Assembly (NCBI GenBank): GCA_964444975.1 | Contig: CAYUJD010000005.1 | Span: 1 to 64,000, forward strand | From: VBAS01 sp964444975 | GTDB taxonomy: Bacteria > Bacteroidota > Bacteroidia > Chitinophagales > Chitinophagaceae | Length of the DNA: 64,000 bases | Direction: 5' to 3' | Shown here: one piece after another, positions 60,946 through 64,000 of the stretch | How the letters are laid out: each line of letters opens with the position of its first letter | How positions within the stretch are numbered: position 1 is the stretch's first letter | Notes under the pieces: model-generated | Told to the model about the DNA's origin: nothing | The model's database searches: none | Seen by the model: the letters and a program-made list of their open reading frames with translations, nothing else | Translations under genes and position numbers: made by a program

Positions 60946-61920
60946 TCATGTATCATTGGCATTCGAACCAAGCAGCTCCTGTTTCAAACCGGCCTTTTTC
61001 ATTTTTTCAATAAATGCTGCCAGGATTTGCTTTGCCTGTTTTTTTTCTTTTTCATCATAACTAAACACAAACCTCTCAAAATTTTCCAGCAGCTTTTCCA
61101 GTTCCTTGTCGGCACTTAACCGCACGATACGGTTCATAATGTATTGCGACATCCACAGAGAAGTTGTGTCGGTTTTCAATAATCTTTTTTTTAAAAAATC
61201 AAGCAATACAGCATCATTCATACCGGTAACAATATCCACCAGGGGTATATCGGAATAATTAATTGTATCAATAAATAACACGGCGTTAAATAACCGCTGT
61301 CTTTGAGCTCTATTCAGGTAAATATCTTTCCTCACCGGGCCTTCGCGGTCGTAGCATGACATAAAATCGCTTCCAGGTGATAATTCATACACACCTTCCC
61401 AGCGGGTAGCTTTGTCTTCAGCGCATTTCACCAGCCATTCGAGAATTTGTTCATCTTTTTCCCGGGAGTCGTCCATCTCAAGCAAGGCCTGCATTTCTTT
61501 TATTCTTTCCTTATACATGGCGTATGCAGTTGCATCCAGCCCGTGCTTTACGCCATACGACAGGGCATGTACCGTATAGCTCCCGGCTTTTTTACTTTTA
61601 TCAAGAAAAGCAAGCACTTGTTCATTTTTAAAAAATACGCCGGGCGCCGGGCATATCATCCCCGAACTGAAATAGACTTTCAAAGCAGTATCTTTTATTT
61701 TTCCATGAAGCAATTCATGTACCTGTAAAATAGCATAGTCGTATTCCCAAAAATTTTCTTTCTTTTTATTTTCTTTTTCTTTACCCACATCCAATACTTT
61801 CGCCCAAACAATCAGTTCGCTTTCCATTATCAGCTTGCGGAGCGGACGTGGAGAGATGGGGTAGGCAAAAAGAATATCAGTAAGGATTGCAGCACAAAGA
61901 AGGAGAAACAGCTTTTTCAT
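60946..61920 (-). CDS. Secreted protein of unknown function with NTR/TIMP-like domain
   Basis: 324 residues. The signal peptide is about 1-20 (AAILTDILFA). The next part, RKLIMESELIVWAKVLDV ... YAILQVHELLHGKIKDTALKVYF, has the pattern of NTR/TIMP-like OB-fold domains (ESDLIVxGKV, then a Cys and VLAFLxK). From about 160 on it is helical with no recognised domain. The start is set at the ATG at 61920, which begins the signal peptide. Monocistronic. Confidence 0.75.
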   Translation of the reverse strand: MKKLFLLLCAAILTDILFAYPISPRPLRKLIMESELIVWAKVLDVGKEKENKKKENFWEYDYAILQVHELLHGKIKDTALKVYFSSGMICPAPGVFFKNEQVLAFLDKSKKAGSYTVHALSYGVKHGLDATAYAMYKERIKEMQALLEMDDSREKDEQILEWLVKCAEDKATRWEGVYELSPGSDFMSCYDREGPVRKDIYLNRAQRQRLFNAVLFIDTINYSDIPLVDIVTGMNDAVLLDFLKKRLLKTDTTSLWMSQYIMNRIVRLSADKELEKLLENFERFVFSYDEKEKKQAKQILAAFIEKMKKAGLKQELLGSNANDT

Positions 61921-62138
61921 AGCCAAAGATTTTGGTTTATAAAAATGATGCCTGTGACCCGGGAAATACATAATTACAATTTGAATTTTAAATCAAAACT
62001 TAAAATAACTGCAGTGCTGATTGGCTGACCCGTCTATTGCTATATCAAACCTGCCCAGTGCCGGCGGAAACTGGCCAGCCTATTAAAATTCTTATGGTAA
62101 ACCGGCTCAATACTCCCAGTCATCCCGCCCATTTTCGT

Positions 62139-62146
62139 TACCTTCG
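62139..62146 (+). promoter_or_regulatory. -7-like element of lepA
   Basis: TACCTTCG differs from TAnnTTTG at one position and sits about 56 bases before the lepA start, with no clear -33 box. Confidence 0.35.
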
Positions 62147-62201
62147 CAGCCAATTTTTTAAACACAAAAATTAAATCTTCCCCATCAAGGGGTTAGCCGG
62201 C

Positions 62202-63995
62202 ATGAAGAACATCCGCAATTTTTGCATCATCGCTCATATTGACCATGGCAAATCCACCCTGGCTGACCGCCTGCTGCAGGCTACCAACACCATCAGCGAA
62301 AGACAAATGATGGACCAGGTACTTGACGATATGGATTTGGAACGGGAAAAAGGAATTACCATCAAGAGCCACGCCATACAGATAAATTACAAGCATAGCG
62401 ACGGGCAGGAATACATCCTGAACCTGATTGATACCCCCGGCCATGTGGACTTCAGCTACGAAGTGAGCCGGGCACTGGCCGCCTGCGAGGGAGCGCTGCT
62501 GCTGGTGGATGCCACACAGGGCATACAGGCGCAGACAATCAGCAACCTGTACCTGGCTATTGACAATGACCTTGAGATTATTCCCATCATTAACAAAATA
62601 GACATGGACGGGGCCATGATTGAGGAAACCCGGGACCAGATAATTGACCTGGTGGGCTGCAAGCCCGAGGATATTTTGCTTGCCAGCGGCCGTACCGGTC
62701 AGGGTGTGGAAGAAATTCTAACGGCGATAGTAGAGAGGATTCCACCACCTGAAGGCGAAGCCGACGCACCATTGCAAGCCCTGATATTCGACAGTATGTT
62801 CAATTCATTCCGGGGCATCATTGTTTACTACCGTATCATGAATGGCTCGATAAGAAAAGGAGACAAAGTGAAGTTTGTTTCCACCCGGCAGGAATATGAA
62901 GCTGATGAAGTGGGTGTGCTTAAGCTTGGTTTGGTACCAAAAGATGAAATCCGTTGCGGCGATGTGGGTTATATCATTACCGGCATCAAGATGGCCAAAG
63001 AAGTAAAAGTGGGAGATACCATCACGCTGGCTTCGAACAGCAACCCGGAAGCCATCAAAGGATTTGAAGATGTGAAGCCGATGGTGTTTGCAGGACTGTT
63101 CCCGGTGAATACGGATGATTTTGAAGAATTGCGTGACTGTATGGATAAGCTGCAGCTAAACGATGCCTCGCTGACTTACGAGCTGGAAACATCGCAGGCC
63201 CTTGGCTTTGGATTCCGATGCGGATTTCTCGGTATGCTGCACATGGAAATAATACAGGAGCGGCTGGAGCGGGAATTTAACCAGACGGTAATCACCACCG
63301 TGCCCAACGTGAGTTTTATTGCCTACACTACAAAAGGCGAAAAGGTGATTGTAAATAACCCGACTGAATTTCCCGACCCGGTAAAAACCGACCGCATTGA
63401 AGAACCTTTTATCAAAGCGCAGATCATCACCAAACCGGAATACATCGGCAATATCATGACACTGTGCTTGGGAAAAAGAGGAATCCTGATTAACCAGCAT
63501 TACCTGACCGCCACCAGGGTGGAACTGATTTTTGAAATGCCGCTGACGGAAATTGTTTTTGATTTTTATGATAAACTGAAAAGCCAAACCCGCGGCTATG
63601 CATCGTTCGATTACCATCCTATCGGTTACCGCGAAAGTGATATTGTGCGGATGGATATACTGCTGAACGGCGATAAAGTGGATGCGCTGAGTGCCCTGAT
63701 TCATCGCAGCCGGGCGCAGGATTTTGGCCGCAAGCTTTGTGAAAAGCTGAAAGAGTTGCTGCCACGCCAGCAATTCCAGATAGCCATACAAGCCGCCATC
63801 GGCGCCAAGATTATAGCAAGAGAAACCATATCCGCCTTACGGAAAGACGTTACTGCCAAATGTTATGGTGGCGACGTAAGCCGTAAGCGCAAGCTGCTGG
63901 AAAAACAAAAAGAAGGAAAGAAACGCATGCGGCAGATAGGAACGGTGGAAGTACCACAGGAAGCATTCCTGGCAGTGCTGAAGCTGGATGAATAG
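62202..63995 (+). CDS. lepA: Elongation factor 4 (LepA)
   Basis: Ribosome-associated GTPase that acts on stalled or misassembled translation complexes. 597 residues, full length and ending inside the window. The GTPase domain has AHIDHGKSTL (G1), DTPGHVDFSYEVSRAL (G3), NKIDM (G4), followed by domains II-III and the LepA-specific C-terminal part (FDYHPIGYRESDIVRMDILLNGD, RQQFQIAIQAAIGAKIIARETI). Encoded after a 281-base spacer containing its likely promoter. Confidence 0.98.
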   Translation: MKNIRNFCIIAHIDHGKSTLADRLLQATNTISERQMMDQVLDDMDLEREKGITIKSHAIQINYKHSDGQEYILNLIDTPGHVDFSYEVSRALAACEGALLLVDATQGIQAQTISNLYLAIDNDLEIIPIINKIDMDGAMIEETRDQIIDLVGCKPEDILLASGRTGQGVEEILTAIVERIPPPEGEADAPLQALIFDSMFNSFRGIIVYYRIMNGSIRKGDKVKFVSTRQEYEADEVGVLKLGLVPKDEIRCGDVGYIITGIKMAKEVKVGDTITLASNSNPEAIKGFEDVKPMVFAGLFPVNTDDFEELRDCMDKLQLNDASLTYELETSQALGFGFRCGFLGMLHMEIIQERLEREFNQTVITTVPNVSFIAYTTKGEKVIVNNPTEFPDPVKTDRIEEPFIKAQIITKPEYIGNIMTLCLGKRGILINQHYLTATRVELIFEMPLTEIVFDFYDKLKSQTRGYASFDYHPIGYRESDIVRMDILLNGDKVDALSALIHRSRAQDFGRKLCEKLKELLPRQQFQIAIQAAIGAKIIARETISALRKDVTAKCYGGDVSRKRKLLEKQKEGKKRMRQIGTVEVPQEAFLAVLKLDE

Positions 63996-64000
63996 TTCTG

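Noticed and set aside
1..64000. CRISPR array, prophage, insertion sequence or toxin-antitoxin module
   Set aside because: I found no regularly spaced direct repeats, integrase, transposase or paired small toxin and antitoxin genes anywhere in the window.

Overview
The window comes from a Bacteroidota genome, most likely a Chitinophagaceae-like soil, water or sediment bacterium; genus is not resolvable here. The signs are a SusC/SusD pair, a secreted protein with a type IX secretion sorting domain, a 289-residue RpoD-type sigma factor, a DUF3276 PUR-alpha protein and several promoters of the Bacteroidota form TTTG-N19-TAnnTTTG. Every gene present is chromosomal in style. I see no phage, integrase, transposase or CRISPR array.

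Region 1 (1-3.8 kb): msrA, a mutS2 that stops before the Smr nuclease domain, and a CBS-domain protein.

Region 2 (3.8-34.1 kb): one large pectin utilization locus. A LacI-family regulator diverges from susC-susD, a pectate lyase, a CE12 rhamnogalacturonan acetylesterase, a two-domain esterase/pectin methylesterase, a Gfo/Idh/MocA oxidoreductase, a GH43, a second (Tat-exported) Gfo/Idh oxidoreductase and an NTF2-like protein. A second transcription unit starts at a GH28 polygalacturonase and continues with GH105 and a divergent CE8. Then come the cytoplasmic uronate genes uxaB, uxaA, uxaC, kduI, kdgK, kdgA, an ExuT-like transporter and a cupin. Together they depolymerise pectin outside the cell, import oligomers through SusCD, trim them in the periplasm, import uronates, and convert saturated galacturonate (UxaC-UxaB-UxaA) and unsaturated uronate (KduI) to 2-keto-3-deoxygluconate, then to pyruvate and glyceraldehyde 3-phosphate (KdgK, KdgA). 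No kduD is visible. The susC and GH28 promoters share a 26-bp motif (21/26 identical) with the dyad CGnnAnCGnTnnCG expected of a LacI-family operator; this is the strongest new observation in the window. The junctions between the catabolic genes are filled with short dispersed repeats, including a duplicated 3' tail of uxaA.

Region 3 (34.1-47.2 kb): tRNA-Ser(UGA), an ABC exporter half with a degenerate Walker B, a PUR-alpha protein, a 1465-residue type IX secreted BNR/Calx-beta protein, an ltaE-pgi operon, and an outer-membrane TonB-type receptor preceded by an inverted repeat abutting its -7 box.

Region 4 (47.2-64 kb): mostly housekeeping: yajQ, rpmE2 (with a structured leader and an unexplained 370-base stretch upstream), a GlmU-like protein, tpiA, a small membrane protein with a probable poly-A frameshift, FkbM methyltransferase, flippase and glycosyltransferase, acyl-CoA-binding protein, CBS protein, DUF2784 protein, Lys-rich protein, MFS transporter, cytochrome c-type lipoprotein, corA, a lipoprotein, a divergent RpoD paralogue, a secreted protein of unknown function and lepA (complete, ending at 63995).
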